Assembly (NCBI GenBank): GCA_950295325.1
Contig: OX485803.1
Span: 9,860,001 to 9,924,000 of the forward strand
Reading direction: 5' to 3'
Length of the DNA: 64,000 nt
Origin: Polytrichum commune
Taxonomy: Eukaryota > Streptophyta > Polytrichopsida > Polytrichales > Polytrichaceae
A model generated the notes under the pieces. The model worked only from the letters and a program-made list of their open reading frames with translations. It searched no databases and had not been told where the DNA came from. Made by a program: the position numbers and the translations under genes. Each line of letters starts with the position of its first letter. Position 1 is the first letter of the stretch. This document shows, one piece after another, positions 21,641 through 33,008 of this stretch.

Positions 21641-21717
21641 GATGCATGATGACATGATGAAATTGACAACATGATGATGTTGTTTTGATGCGCAGACACA
21701 TCTGGTGACCATTTGTG

Positions 21718-24700
21718 ATGGGGGGAGCGAACGGGGGGGTGTCAGTGGTGGGCAACAAGCCAGATCCAGAGACAGAATGGACATTAGGTCGATACATAGC
21801 CCGGAGGCTGCTGGAGATTGGGGTGCGAGATGTGTTCGCTGTGCCCGGTGACTTCAACCTCATCCTTCTGGACCACCTGATTGCAGAGCCTGAGCTTACG
21901 ATGGTGGGCTGTTGCAATGAATTGAATGCGGGGTACGCTGCGGATGGATATGCTCGTGCACACGGAGTGGGGGCATGTGCGGTGACATTCACAGTGGGAG
22001 GCTTAAGTGTCATCAACGCCATAGCTGGTGCGTACAGTGAGAATCTGCCCATCATTTGCCTCGTGGGTGGACCAAACTCGAATGATTTTGGCACCAACAG
22101 AGTCCTTCATCATACCATTGGGGATTCCGATTTCGGCCAAGAGTTTCGGTGCTTCAAAGAAGTCACCTGTGCCCAGGTGTTGGTCTAAACCCATTCCATT
22201 CATTCATTAATTCGTGGCGAAGATTCACCAAAGTTTGTGTACAGAGGTTAGGAATGTATTTACAGTGTCGCTTTTATCTAAGCTCTCTTGAGTAGTTTGA
22301 GCATTGGAAAAACTTCGCTTGTCAAAAATCCAAGTATCAATCTCCCGAATATTGCAAGTCTTAGCTTTCAACTTAAGAGCCATTGACGTCAAGTTTCGCT
22401 GATTGATTCCCAAGCCCCAAACTGCAATTTCTTCCAAAGTAGCCACATTCGGAGGGACCATCCATGTATGTGTATGTGTGGTAATTGGACTGATATATGA
22501 AATGGTTGGTGCGTGGAAAAACAGTTTGTGATACAAAACCTGGACGATGCGCACGAGCTTGTGGACAGGGCCATCTCCACAGCAATTGCTGTAAGCAAAC
22601 CTGTGTACATAAGCGTCAGCTGTAACCTGTCATCGCTTCCGCACCCGTCCTTCAAGATACCTCCCGTCCCATACATTCTCACCCAGGGTCCCGAGCCTGC
22701 GGGAAGGTATGTATTGTGGACACCTAACCCTCATCGTCAGCATTCCCTTCTTGTTGAGGCATGGATTTATAGAGTTTCAAGGAAGAATAGCTTCCATGAG
22801 AAGCTGGTTAAGATTTCTGAACTAAATCCTCCCTGCCTTGTATTGTAATTTGTAAATTTGTGTGTTTGTGGTTGTTCGTGGGAAGGCATTGATTTTTCGT
22901 GCTTGAATTTGAATGAAGAGCACCCTATTTCGGTTCATTGGGGGCCAAACTCATTTTAGCACCTCTTGGCATGTCCAAATTAGTGTGACCCTCAGTGAAC
23001 TATGTATAGATTGTTCTCCGTGCAAACCTCCACACCACCTCCAAGCATGCACCCAAAACTTACCGAACATGAAAGAAGGTGTTCTGTGCAAAACAACCAA
23101 CTCCCAACCAAAAGTCATGCTGAGTTCACGGAAAAGTCTACTGTACCTGCCTTGGAGTGTAAGGCGTGTGTGTGTTTTGTGGTACCACTGTTTGGGCTAT
23201 GCTCCTTTTATACTACGAAAAGATGTAATTTTTTCCGTTTTTTGTGTGGACAGCCTCTATGGAATTGGGTGGCTGAAGACCAATCCGCAGTGCCTCGCAC
23301 ACGCTGTGGAGGCAGTCAACAAGGTTCTGCTCGCAGGCGTGAAACCTGTGCTCGTCGTGGGTCCCAAGATTCGAGTCGCCAAGGCGTGCAAGGCCATTGA
23401 GGAATTTGCGGATGCGTCTGGGTACGCAGTTGCGGTTATGCCCTCGGGCAAGGGGCAGTTCCGAGAGACGCACCCAAATTTTATCGGCACCTACTGGGGT
23501 GCTGTGAGTAGCCCTTACACGTCCGAGATTGTCGAGTCATCCGATGTGTATATTTTTGCCGGGCCACTTTTCAATGACTACAGGTGAGCAGTTCAACTTA
23601 TGAGTTGATGACAGTAGCATTCATCACAATCTCCAACATGAGACGATAACAATGCTCTGAAAATTTTCCTGATTTGTGAATATGCCATTTTCCTAGGCTT
23701 ATTCAGCTTGAAGATTTTAATTAGGTCCCTCAAGTCCACTCTACACACTTGAGGTTTCAACTCGAGAGCTTCAACTTTAGACTGGGCTACCAACTCTGAG
23801 ATGGTGTATAAAGCCATGATGGATCCCATGTCCAAATCCTTACCTACCTCATGGAGGTAGCTAGTTAGGAATGTTGTGAATTCGAGCTCTCAAAGTCCCA
23901 AACCCTTTTGTTTAACATCATGTTCTCTAACTTTGACCATGACCACTTTACCCTTCCTCGAATTAATGAGAACTCAATCGACGCTCAATCGAGGTTGTAA
24001 AGTTCTCAATAGTTTGCGGTTTGGATGAAAGCTTGTCACATCTAAGTTATTTTCTAACTCCTGAAATTGCGACCTGTTCAAGTTCACCATTACTTGAGCT
24101 CGAGTATTAAAAAGGGGCCTAACCTTGCCTCACCTTTCTCCAATTTTTTGTGCAGCTCCGTAGGCTACTCCCTTCTTTGTAAGAAAGAGAAAATGATAGT
24201 GCTGCAGCCGGACCGAGTGATGATTGGAAATGGACCCTCGTTCAGCGGTGTACTGATGAAAGACTTCCTAGAGGCTCTGGCCAAGAAAGTGAAGCACAAT
24301 CCGACTTCGTATGAGAGCTTCATGCGCATGTATGTCCCACCCGGAGTTCCTCTCAAGCAAAAGCCCAACGAGCCGCTAAAGACCGTGAACCTCTTCAAGC
24401 ACATTCAGGTACATTGACTTCCCTGCACTTGAATTTCCACAAGATGATTAGCAAATCCAACATGAAAATCATTGCCATTTTCCTCATAATTTCTGGAGTT
24501 CATATGAATATATATTTTATTAGAAAAACTGAAGATTCTCATTTTTCTTAAATGACCATGTATGTATAAGGTCCCTCCAATTATATTGATGATAGAACTT
24601 AGAATAGTTAATAGCATTTGATCAGTCTTTAATCCACACCTATTAACCAACACACTACTCCAACACAGCTGTCCGATCAAGAGTGGTAACCGAATTAGCT

Positions 24701-26759
24701 CCAGTTATCTTGAGTCAACTCCAAGCTCACAAAATGAGAGTCGCTACTGTAGTACTACCTTTGAAAATGTTTGGAATCGTGTGACAAGTTTCTTCAACCC
24801 ACATTAATGTGAGTGGGTTCTTGCAGGGAATGTTATCATCAGAGACGGCAGTGATAGCCGAGACTGGCGACTCATGGTTCAACTGTCAAAAACTGCACCT
24901 ACCTGAGGGTTGTGGCTATGAGTTTCAAATGCAGTATGGGTCAATCGGTTGGTCTGTGGGAGCCACTTTGGGCTATGCACAAGGTGCCAAAGATAAGCGT
25001 GTCATCTCATGTATTGGTGACGGGAGCTTTCAAGTAAGTGCAACATCCATGTAAAAACTTTGCCTTTCTAGGGTCTAGCCCTTCAAGGTTTCAAGCTACC
25101 ATTGTACAGTCTAAGTAACATGATAGTCTGTACAGGCACTCAACAAAGTGGTCCAGCTAGTTTCACTAGGTCTATAAGATTAAAATTATATCTAACAAAA
25201 CCTATCACAAAGAGGAATATGTGATAGTGCTGATCAAATAAATGCGGTATGTAATGAAATATAGGTCATTTATACGAGCTCAAATATTCCTTTCTGTGCA
25301 CACTGATCATGATTCCAAGAAGGCAATTAATTAATTTTTTCTTAATGTTAGATGAGGTAGCCTTTGACGTCAACAGCTAAAAATTAGCATTGGGTTTGAC
25401 ATTGTTGCCAGATGACTGTGCAAGAGGTTTCTACCATGATACGATATGGACATAAAAGCATCATCTTCCTGATCAATAATGGTGGGTACACCATTGAAGT
25501 TGAGATTCATGATGGACCCTACAACATCATCAAAAATTGGAACTACTGTGGAGTGGTGGAGGCTTTTCAGAATGGCGAAGGCAAATTGTGGACTTGCAAG
25601 GTGAGCTAGACTGCAACTTGCCCAAGAACATAGGGATTATATGGTCAATATAACAAAAGAATATTATGAACTGTCTGTTGCAAGAGACTGTCACTATCTG
25701 GAAACATCATACATAATCATGTCTAACATTAGAGTTATGAATACATCATTCATAACCATGACTCCAACCCCATGGTGAGCTCTCTTATAGGTCTAAGGTC
25801 CCTCCAATTTCTTTGATCATTGAACCTAGAATGGTTAAGAAATTTTGATCAGAGTCTTTTGGTATTCTGTCTTTAATCCAGACCTAAGGTAGATATGTGT
25901 TAATTGGACACTTTTCTCTCTGCATCCAATTCTCGTAGGATATGAAACACACAATTAGTGTGAGATGAATAACAAATTCAAATCACTCTCGAAGCCATTT
26001 GCCTCGTAATTTCTGGAGTTCATATGAGCATCTTCATTATCAAATTTAAGATTCTCCTGGTTTTTATGTGGTCATATAAGTCCTCCCAATCATGTTGATT
26101 ACTAAGCCTAGAATGGTTAGCATATTTTGAACACATAGTCCAATCTTTTTTAAACACATGTCTTTTTTATGTCTGTTCTTAAACTCGCACCTAACCACAT
26201 ACCACCCAAATGTAAGTGTCCAGATTATTACTATGTTTGATTTTGGCATGATTTTGATCACAGACCACTCAAATATAGGTGCCCAATTTTGTTGCAAGAG
26301 GTTGTCACTATATGGAAACATTACACGTAAACATGACTAGCATTGAAATTATGAATACATCAAACATAACCATAATTTTATGACTAACATCAACTCCAGG
26401 TGTGTTGGCTAAAAGGTGAGTTTGAGAGCTTTTGCATAAAAGGCACCCAAGCTCCAAAATAAGATACTATGACGAGTCCTAGTTATGGTCCCTCTTTGAG
26501 AGACTTTGTGAATAAGACTTTGTTTCAAAAAGACTCGGAAGACCTAGGTATGAGAGAAGAATTAAATGTGAGCTGATTTTTGAGTGTGCAGGTACAAACA
26601 GAGGAAGAACTTGTTGCGGCAATTGAGACTGCCAAGGAGGAGAAAGACAGTCTTTGTTTCATTGAGGTCATCCTCCACAAGGATGACACCAGCAAGGAGC
26701 TGCTTGAATGGGGCTCACGTGTTGCCGCTGCCAATGGCCGACCACCTAATCCTCAGTAA
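21718..26759 (+). CDS. PDC: Pyruvate decarboxylase
   Basis: Converts pyruvate to acetaldehyde and CO2 with thiamine diphosphate and Mg2+, the first step of ethanolic fermentation in the cytosol. Exons: 21718-22176, 22525-22706, 23254-23583, 24156-24408, 24827-25033, 25412-25600, 26592-26759; all introns GT-AG, phases 0,2,2,0,0,0. Joined length 1788 nt, 595 residues, normal for plant PDC. An in-frame stop at 21706 and no earlier ATG fix the start. Key residues: Asp45 in PGDFN, Glu68 in [13 protein letters not shown], His131-His132 in LHHTIG, the ThDP motif from GDG (472-474) to NN (499-500), and Glu506 in GGYTIE. The C-terminus NGRPPNPQ is the usual plant ending. The linker around residues 210-235 ([13 protein letters not shown]) departs from the common LSNQMGLEAAVE pattern, as does HTIGDSDF. 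Low-oxygen induction is typical of the family; I see no specific element. Confidence 0.96.
22177..24826 (+). other. PDC introns 1-4
   Basis: Intron 1 is 22177-22524, intron 2 is 22707-23253, intron 3 is 23584-24155, intron 4 is 24409-24826. Open frames that run from exons into introns, such as one covering 22913-23587, are artefacts. Introns 3 and 4 hold partial copies of dispersed repeat D (for example 'gagttcatatgaatat', 'gaagattctca', 'ggtccctccaatt' at 24499-24585). Intron 2 holds nothing recognised. Confidence 0.7.
25676..26400 (+). repeat. Dispersed repeat D, two copies inside PDC intron 6
   Basis: Within intron 6 (25601-26591), 25676-25900 and 26060-26400 share 'gttgcaagag.ctgtcacta', 'ggaaacat', 'tcctcccaat' or 'ccctccaattt', 'cctagaatggtta' and so on. 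The same family appears at 24430-24660, 28060-28300, 53020-53310 and, inverted, 54478-54760. A typical order is: 'gatatgaaacaca', 'ttctggagttcatatga', 'gaagattct', 'cctagaatggtta', 'tagtccaatc', 'aaacacatgt', 'cacctaac'. No termini or coding sequence are evident. Confidence 0.65.
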
Positions 26760-28059
26760 TTAAATAATTAGCATCCCCAATCATCATTAACAACTACCAC
26801 TACAAATTTTCTTTTTTGTTCCAAAAACAGGGTAATGTGGTGAACGGTTGAGGCAAAAGGTAACGGTGATAGCAATGTAAAGGTAGACAGGTGGGCAGGC
26901 TGAGAATCAGCGTGCAATTGTAAATCTGCTCTCTCATATTGTCCAACCTGCCAATCTTGTTTAGGAGCCCAGTGATGTTGGGGAGAGAGGGGTATCTGGA
27001 CAATCATGTGCCTTCGATCAGTAACATTATTGAAATTGTAAAAAATACTCTTGACACAAATTTTGAGAATGTAATTGCTGTCTCGTATTGTCTAGATTCT
27101 CTAGTCAACATGCATTATTTCCTGCAATCGGCAAATTTGCTGTCTGCTTCTGCAAAACCATCCTGTTAACAGTTTGAAATGGGAATGACAAGATGAATTT
27201 CACTTTCCTCTCTGGTCCTGTAGAAGATTGTGTTGTTAATGAGTATGGCCAATCTCTCTGAGGATCAGAAATCCCCTCTGATGAAGCTCAAGTGACTCGT
27301 GTAGAGCTAGCTTATGACAACAGTACTTAGTATCCAAAAAGAAGTGCTCACATCTCAAGGAACATTTTGGCACTGACTACACCAAGATCATAATATAGAT
27401 GCAACTTTTCAGCAGTCCCTAATACCTGTTATTACAGGCACTCATTGCAATTCTCATCATAACAAAGAGTTTTGTGATTACAAAGAATTTTACTTCTTGG
27501 AGAACATTATGGGAGGACCAAACATATGAAATCTGCATGTCATAAAACGTGCATATTATAAAACGTGCAAATCCAGATTGGCAGTACAATTGATCATGTT
27601 TTCCTCAGGATGCATGAGTTCTGAGTGGAACAGAGTCACCTCGCAAAACCAAATAAGTAAATGTTACATGCATTATCCAACCTTTGCGTTTCCATGATAT
27701 GAAGTCAGTAGTTTGGCATTCAAGTGTGCGCACATCTCAACTTATTTGGAGTAACACCTTGTAGGCAATTCTACCTCCTATGAATTTACCCCAAAAACAA
27801 AAACAAAAAATGAAAAACTCATTTTCCTTATAGACAATAATTTGTGCAACTCAGTACAACTAAACATCTGATGTACTGAGGCCCACACAATTCACCATCA
27901 ATCCACATTGATTGTCTTGCAATCACTGTGTGGCCTCTGAGGTGTACAAGGGCCTTATGTGGTTACTTTATGTTTTTTGCTACCTTATACTACTCAAATT
28001 CATGAGGTTGGAATTTTGGTGCATCCGCAAATGTATTTGAAAAAGCCAGAATCAATCTC
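26760..28059. other. 3' flank of PDC, no gene
   Basis: The first few hundred bases are the likely 3' untranslated region and terminator of PDC (AT-rich, 'aattaaataattag' at 26758). Related words 'tttaggagcccagtgatgttg' repeat nothing else. Beyond 27200 no coding sequence or recognised repeat is seen. Confidence 0.4.
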
Positions 28060-28300
28060 ATAGAGTTTAGGAAGAGTTTTGGAGCTAATCTTGAATTCTT
28101 GTGAATTATCAAAGTCGGTCCCCCCCCCTCCAGTCTCCGTCACTTCTCTTGATTATTGAACCTAGAATAGTTAGCAAACTTTGAGTACACAATCCAATCT
28201 CTTTTAAACACATGTTCTTCAGGTGCCCGTTCTTACATCTACACCTAGCCATCCACCACTCAAGTATAGGTGTCCAATTCAAATAAGAAACCAAATCATG
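28060..28300 (+). repeat. Dispersed repeat D, copy downstream of PDC
   Basis: Contains 'gaacctagaatagttagcaa', 'caatccaatctcttttaaac', 'acatgttctt' and 'cacctagcc', in the same order as the copies in PDC intron 6 and at 53020-53310. A C-run at 28120-28128 precedes it, similar to the C-run at the same place in the 53-kb copy. Confidence 0.65.
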
Positions 28301-28491
28301 CCCACTTAGAGAGGGTATTATGACAAGTCTCAAAGACCACTCTAATTAAACATGGCACACCAATCTTGAACCCACACTACATCAAATGTTAGTGTACACA
28401 TAGTGTTCAACATCAACATTGAGATGGTAGACATCGTGTTGAAAATAAGCGGGAAGATGGAAAAATCCTGAGAGGAGCCGTGTGAGGCTTA

Positions 28492-28900
28492 TGCCCCCTT
28501 CCCACCTGACTTTAGCTAAGCCTAAAAGTTGATTCGAAAAACACGGCCTTCACACCATTGACATTATCTAGTGCCAAGCCTAGTTGGCAAATGATGTGGC
28601 ATGGTTTACAAGTGGAGGTTTTAAGCCTCTAGCACCGACCCTCCCATTGGTACCTAGACATGAGGCAAGAATATAGGACCTTTCAAAGTGTCGCCACCCG
28701 CCCTTGTGATTGGTTGCTTTTTAGTCTTAGCTATGAGGGCACGAGGAGCTCCATTAACATATACCAATGGTAAGATAGATGAGTAGTAAGGCATTTGGGG
28801 ATGGGACAAAAACTACCCAACATTCATTGCTTGGTAGATAAAACAAATGAACATGTGTGAAGGCTACTTCACTAAAATTTTGAATCCAAGCCGCTCCAAC
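28492..28900 (+). mobile_element. TIR element family E, truncated copy
   Basis: Starts with 'tgcccccttcccacctgac' preceded by TTA and aligns inversely with 30013-30860 ('gctaagcctaaaagttg', 'acacggccttcacaccatt', 'tggtttacaagtggaggttt', 'ctatgagggca'). The alignment stops near 28900, so the other end is lost. This copy holds the unoccupied form of the site at which the poly-G-ended element entered the other copy. Confidence 0.7.
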
Positions 28901-30012
28901 AAGGCAGCTGGAAGGATACTTCAGAAATATACCTGCAATTCTTGAAGGTGCAGATCCTTACAACCTTATGGACCACTAAACACAGGCATTAAGGTAACAG
29001 GGCACATTCCCGCTCGGGTCCTTAAACTGCTCACTAGACCTATCCAAACAAGAGGTACATTATAGCTTCCAACCTCAAATTTCTATGTATTCATGGTGTA
29101 CATTTTTGGGGTGAGTGGTTTTGGGTACCCCTATGAGTTCTCCTTCCAAAATTCATAACTAATTCAATATTAATCCAAAATTAATTATTCCAATTGGTCC
29201 AATTTCCAATGTACTTTGCACATCTTCCAAGATTGATTCCCCCTTAATAACTCCCCAATGAACATGCCAATCTGAAATTCGAGCGGGAATGTGCCCCGTT
29301 ATATATCATATATATATCATATATATCATATATATCATATATATCATATATATCATATATATATATATATATATCATATACCAGCTGTGTTTAGTGGCAC
29401 ATGAGGTGGTAACGATTCTGCAAAGCAAACTCATGATCCCACTTCCTCTGACCCTGCTGGTCAAAGAACTCATACCTGAAAGCCTGCGTCATTCATCACC
29501 ATGCACAAAGAAAGAAAGAAAGATACATACATACATACATACATACATACTAACTAGATGGGTAAGAGGTGCCAACCATGAGCATACCTTAAAATTTAAT
29601 TAAATAAATAAATAAATAAGAACTTACATATACCTTCACCACAAGCAAAACAACTCAGTGAAAAGTATGCACAAAACCTTTGTAATATATGTCACCAAGA
29701 GGAAACCCTCCCTAACAAGCAATGCCCCCCCCCCCCCCCAAACTCAACATTAAAACTTGACCCTGTATACGTTTGTTGCCGATTCACTTCAAATGACATC
29801 CGGTAAATTATTTTAGAATCTTTAAATCTACATATGATATCAAAGCAATCCAAAAAGTTAACCTCGAGGTTGCATACTCTTTCAAGGATTTTACGTTGAA
29901 TGAATGAGAGGTACGTTCATATACAATGATTCCCTTTCTCACCTCCCTCCTCTTTAGTGTATCCCTTAATTTCCTTGTTTGTCCTTACAAACTGGAAGCA
30001 ACAAAGGACTTA
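28901..30012. other. No gene; microsatellites
   Basis: (atatc)n/(ta)n at about 29300-29385, (aaag)n then (atac)n at 29507-29552, (aaat)n at 29600-29620, and a 16-base C-run at about 29729-29744. Short open frames here consist of microsatellite translation. Nothing else is supported. Confidence 0.55.
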
Positions 30013-30860
30013 TGCCCCCTCCCCACCCGACTTTACCAAATAACCAAAGTTTTTCCTAAAACCCGGGTAAAGCTCCCTCGGTTATAGCGGAGGCATCCGG
30101 CTATCCCAATGCACCTACAAGAACTTGCTCCGAAGATTTTTGAGTAGGTTTTAGTTAAGTAGATTTCACACATGTTCATTGTTTTATCTACCAAGCAATG
30201 AAATGTTGGATAGATTTTGTCCCATCCATCTTACCATCGGTTTTGGTTGATGGAGCTCCTCATGCCCTCATAGCTAAGACTAAACAACAACCAATCACAA
30301 GGGCGGGAGGCGACACTTTTGAAGGTCCTATATTCTTGGCTCATGTCCAGGTACCGATGGGAGGGTCGGTGCTGGAGGCTTAAAACCTCCACTTGTAAAC
30401 CATGCCACAACATTTGCCAACCAAGCTCAGCACTAGATAATGTCGATGGTGTGAAGGCCGTGTTTCTAGAACCAACTTTTAGGCTCGGGGGGGGCAGTGT
30501 GTTAAAAAGTTAAGGATATAGGTGCGAACAACCACTATTTTATAGGGGGTATTACTTTCAATTCTCTTCTTTTTTTCACATGCTATCATTATGTAAATTT
30601 CTACTTTGGGTTAATAGAAAAATGGCTTGCATTACTTATAATTTCAAATTACCTATTATTCCATACCCTATAGTACTTTAAAGATGTCCAGTGCCATTTT
30701 TGATACCCTATATTACTCTTAAGCCCAATTATAAATTTTTGCTCCCATGTTTTTAAAATACCCTATCATTTGTTCGCACGTATATTGCTACTCCAACCAA
30801 TGACTACCCCCCCCCCCCCCGAGCTTTTAGGCTTAGCTAAAGTCAGGTGGGGAGGGGGCA
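30013..30860 (-). mobile_element. TIR element family E, complete copy with nested insertion
   Basis: The ends are inverted repeats, 22 of 23 bases equal: 'tgccccctccccacccgact' at 30013 and, on the other strand, 'tgccccctccccacctgact' at 30860. TTA flanks both sides (30010-30012, 30861-30863), a 3-bp duplication of Harbinger/Tourist type. Without the nested element (340 bp plus 8) it is about 500 bp. No coding sequence, hence MITE-like. Confidence 0.7.
30484..30823. mobile_element. Poly-G-ended hAT-like MITE, 340 bp, copy 1
   Basis: Begins 'ctcggggggggcagtg' and ends 'actacccccccccccccc' then 'gag', i.e. inverted ends of form CTC followed by a G-run and AGT or similar. It is flanked by a perfect 8-bp direct repeat 'cttttagg' (30476-30483 and 30824-30831). 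The uninterrupted target is visible in the related element at 28510-28540. Inside, words like 'taccctata' and 'tagggggtattac' recur in both arms, as subterminal repeats do in hAT elements. No coding capacity. Confidence 0.85.
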
Positions 30861-31020
30861 TTATTAATACAAACACATACATGGTTCCCAACACAAACAC
30901 TATGTAGAATATTCTCGATTTGTGCAAATAAACACCATGGTATTTACAAATGGTGTGTATGGCAGTTAATAAGTGATCGAGGTTCCGTCCAAAATACAAG
31001 GACAACATTTGAAGATTGTG

Positions 31021-31590
31021 CAATCGGGGAGATTTTTGGGCATAATCGGTTGAGATCCTAGTGTTTGCAAGTCCAACCGGTTAGGTTACATGTTGTTGAC
31101 ATCCTCCGGTTTTCCTTTATTGGCCGTGTTTGTAGGACGGAGACTATGCATCGACTTCTCTATTTCAAGAGCAAATTTCCTAACCACTTCACGTTCACAC
31201 TTGGATGTTATTTGTTCTTACTATGTTTGGTCCAACTTATTTAATTTGGATGTTAACTATAGTTATATATATATCTAGTTAACTATAGTTTCTTTCTTAA
31301 ATGTATTGAAAAAAATTCTAGTTAGCTATGGATATTTTGGCAATTATTTATTATTTATTTTTAAATTTTCCGGGTGATAAATGAGTAGCTTCAGTCCTTG
31401 AACTGTGCTTGAGAATGCACAAAATCTAAGAAATGTTTGGTTATAGGTATAGTAAATAACCATCGACTGGCATGAGAAAAATGGACAGCTACAGTGGTAG
31501 TCTTTCATAATAAAAGACAGAGCCTCACGGTTCTACCGTTTTCCTTTGTTAAATTGGGGTATACAGTAAATTCTCTGACTGTGCAATCAT
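31021..31590 (+). repeat. Copy of the 59.66-kb MITE, broken by ~420-bp insertion
   Basis: 31024-31118 matches 59661-59755 almost base for base ('atcggggagatttttgggca', 'gatcctagtgtttgcaagtc', 'caaccggtta', 'gacatcctccggtttt'). The match resumes at about 31540 with 'aaattggggtata'. Between them lies a 420-bp segment flanked by a 9-bp direct repeat 'ttttccttt' (31110-31118 and 31539-31547). The inserted segment has no clear terminal repeats. The right end of the outer element is lost. Confidence 0.55.
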
Positions 31591-33000
31591 AAAGCCACTT
31601 ATCCGATCTTGTGACTCCAGTCACAAATCCAGCAAGAAGCTTATACAAGGGAAGAGGATGTTTTTCATGCGCTCGAAATCCAATGATGCCTAAACCCTTT
31701 CACGTTTCAAAATGTGAGTCTCAGTTTACCACATCTTGCTCAAGTTTTTTTATTTATATGTTTAAAAAAAACAGGTTTCTTCCCAAGTTCGATCTGCTGA
31801 AGGCATGTTTGTTTAGAAATCATGATGTGTTAATTTAAATATGGATATTGAGACCATTTATAAGTTTTTTTTTATTTGAATTGATATGTATCATGGGGGG
31901 CACTTAAAATTGTCCCTTGCATGGTGACTTTAAATAATTTGTTTAAAGATACGATGATGTATGTAATAATAATAATAATAATTATTATTATTATTATTAT
32001 TGCATTTTGTGATATTAACCTATGTGAACTCCAATGAAAGAATGAGGGGTAAAACGATAGATTTAAAGTGTTGGGGGTTTCAAGTCAATTCAAATATGTA
32101 TTGACTTGAATGTTGTGTAAATGTGTAAATATGTAATTGTGGTATAATTTAGTGAAAGTTGTGAATTTTAAACTACATCATTTGACTGCATATAAAAATG
32201 TACTAATTGATTTGGCCCCTCCAATAGGATTCAAAGATGGGTAACATTTACTGCCTTACAAACCCTTGGTGTTTGCTGTCCCAAGCCATCTGCAAACAAG
32301 CAATTTATCTCCTCATCTTCACTTTATCTGAGTCTCCTTTGTCTTTCCCTACACATCCGCCTATTCCACCACAACTACACCGTTTAATGGTATTTAGTGT
32401 CCCGTACACTATTTGCAAAAGGCCTGAACTAGATGCCTAGAGGCTTCGAAGTGTCACGTCCATTGATTGTCAATGTGATACTATTCATCAACATAGATTA
32501 AAAAACTTTAAGTGAACAAATAATTTGCATTATGGAATTAAGTGTAGCACATTGGGATACTTGAGATGATAGCTTTGCACTTTAGCATGCAAGGGGAAGA
32601 TATGAAGATGCTAATGGCAAGTGTCGTGCATGTACACTTTAGTCAACTTGTAGACCATTTTGTAACATTGATGGGCAAGTTTGATGAGGTGACATTAATG
32701 ATGAAGTTGTTGATCATTGGCTTAACCTAGTATACGCCTCAAAATAAGGCAAATGGCACCGTTATGCATGTGACACTAAATGCCATAAATGGTGTACTAC
32801 AAATTTGAAGAACATGTTCAATCCAACTCTAGTGTCAAAATCTAAATTATGAAATATACATGTATAAAACATGCCCACAAGTAGTGGTTGAAACTTGAAT
32901 GGTAACACACTTCGGAGTTCATCACAAATGGCATAAGTCATCTCCAACTTTAAGTCATCAATAAAATGAAGTGTTTTTACTTTTAAGAGACATTTACATA
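31591..33000. other. No gene; palindromic (aat)n(att)n tract
   Basis: 31965-32001 is 'aataat...' changing halfway to 'attatt...', a near-perfect palindromic trinucleotide tract able to form a hairpin. The rest is AT-rich with no recognisable coding sequence or repeat. Confidence 0.5.
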
Positions 33001-33008
33001 GTTTGAAT

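Noticed and set aside
22913-23587. Open frame of 224 codons
   Set aside because: Its second half is PDC exon 3, the first half is intron 2 that happens to be open; the joint splice model gives a full PDC.
28901-29050. Right end of the truncated family E copy
   Set aside because: The expected C-rich inverted end is not present anywhere up to 29.3 kb, so the copy was left as truncated.
29289-29603. 104-codon frame
   Set aside because: It translates (atatc)n and (atac)n microsatellites.
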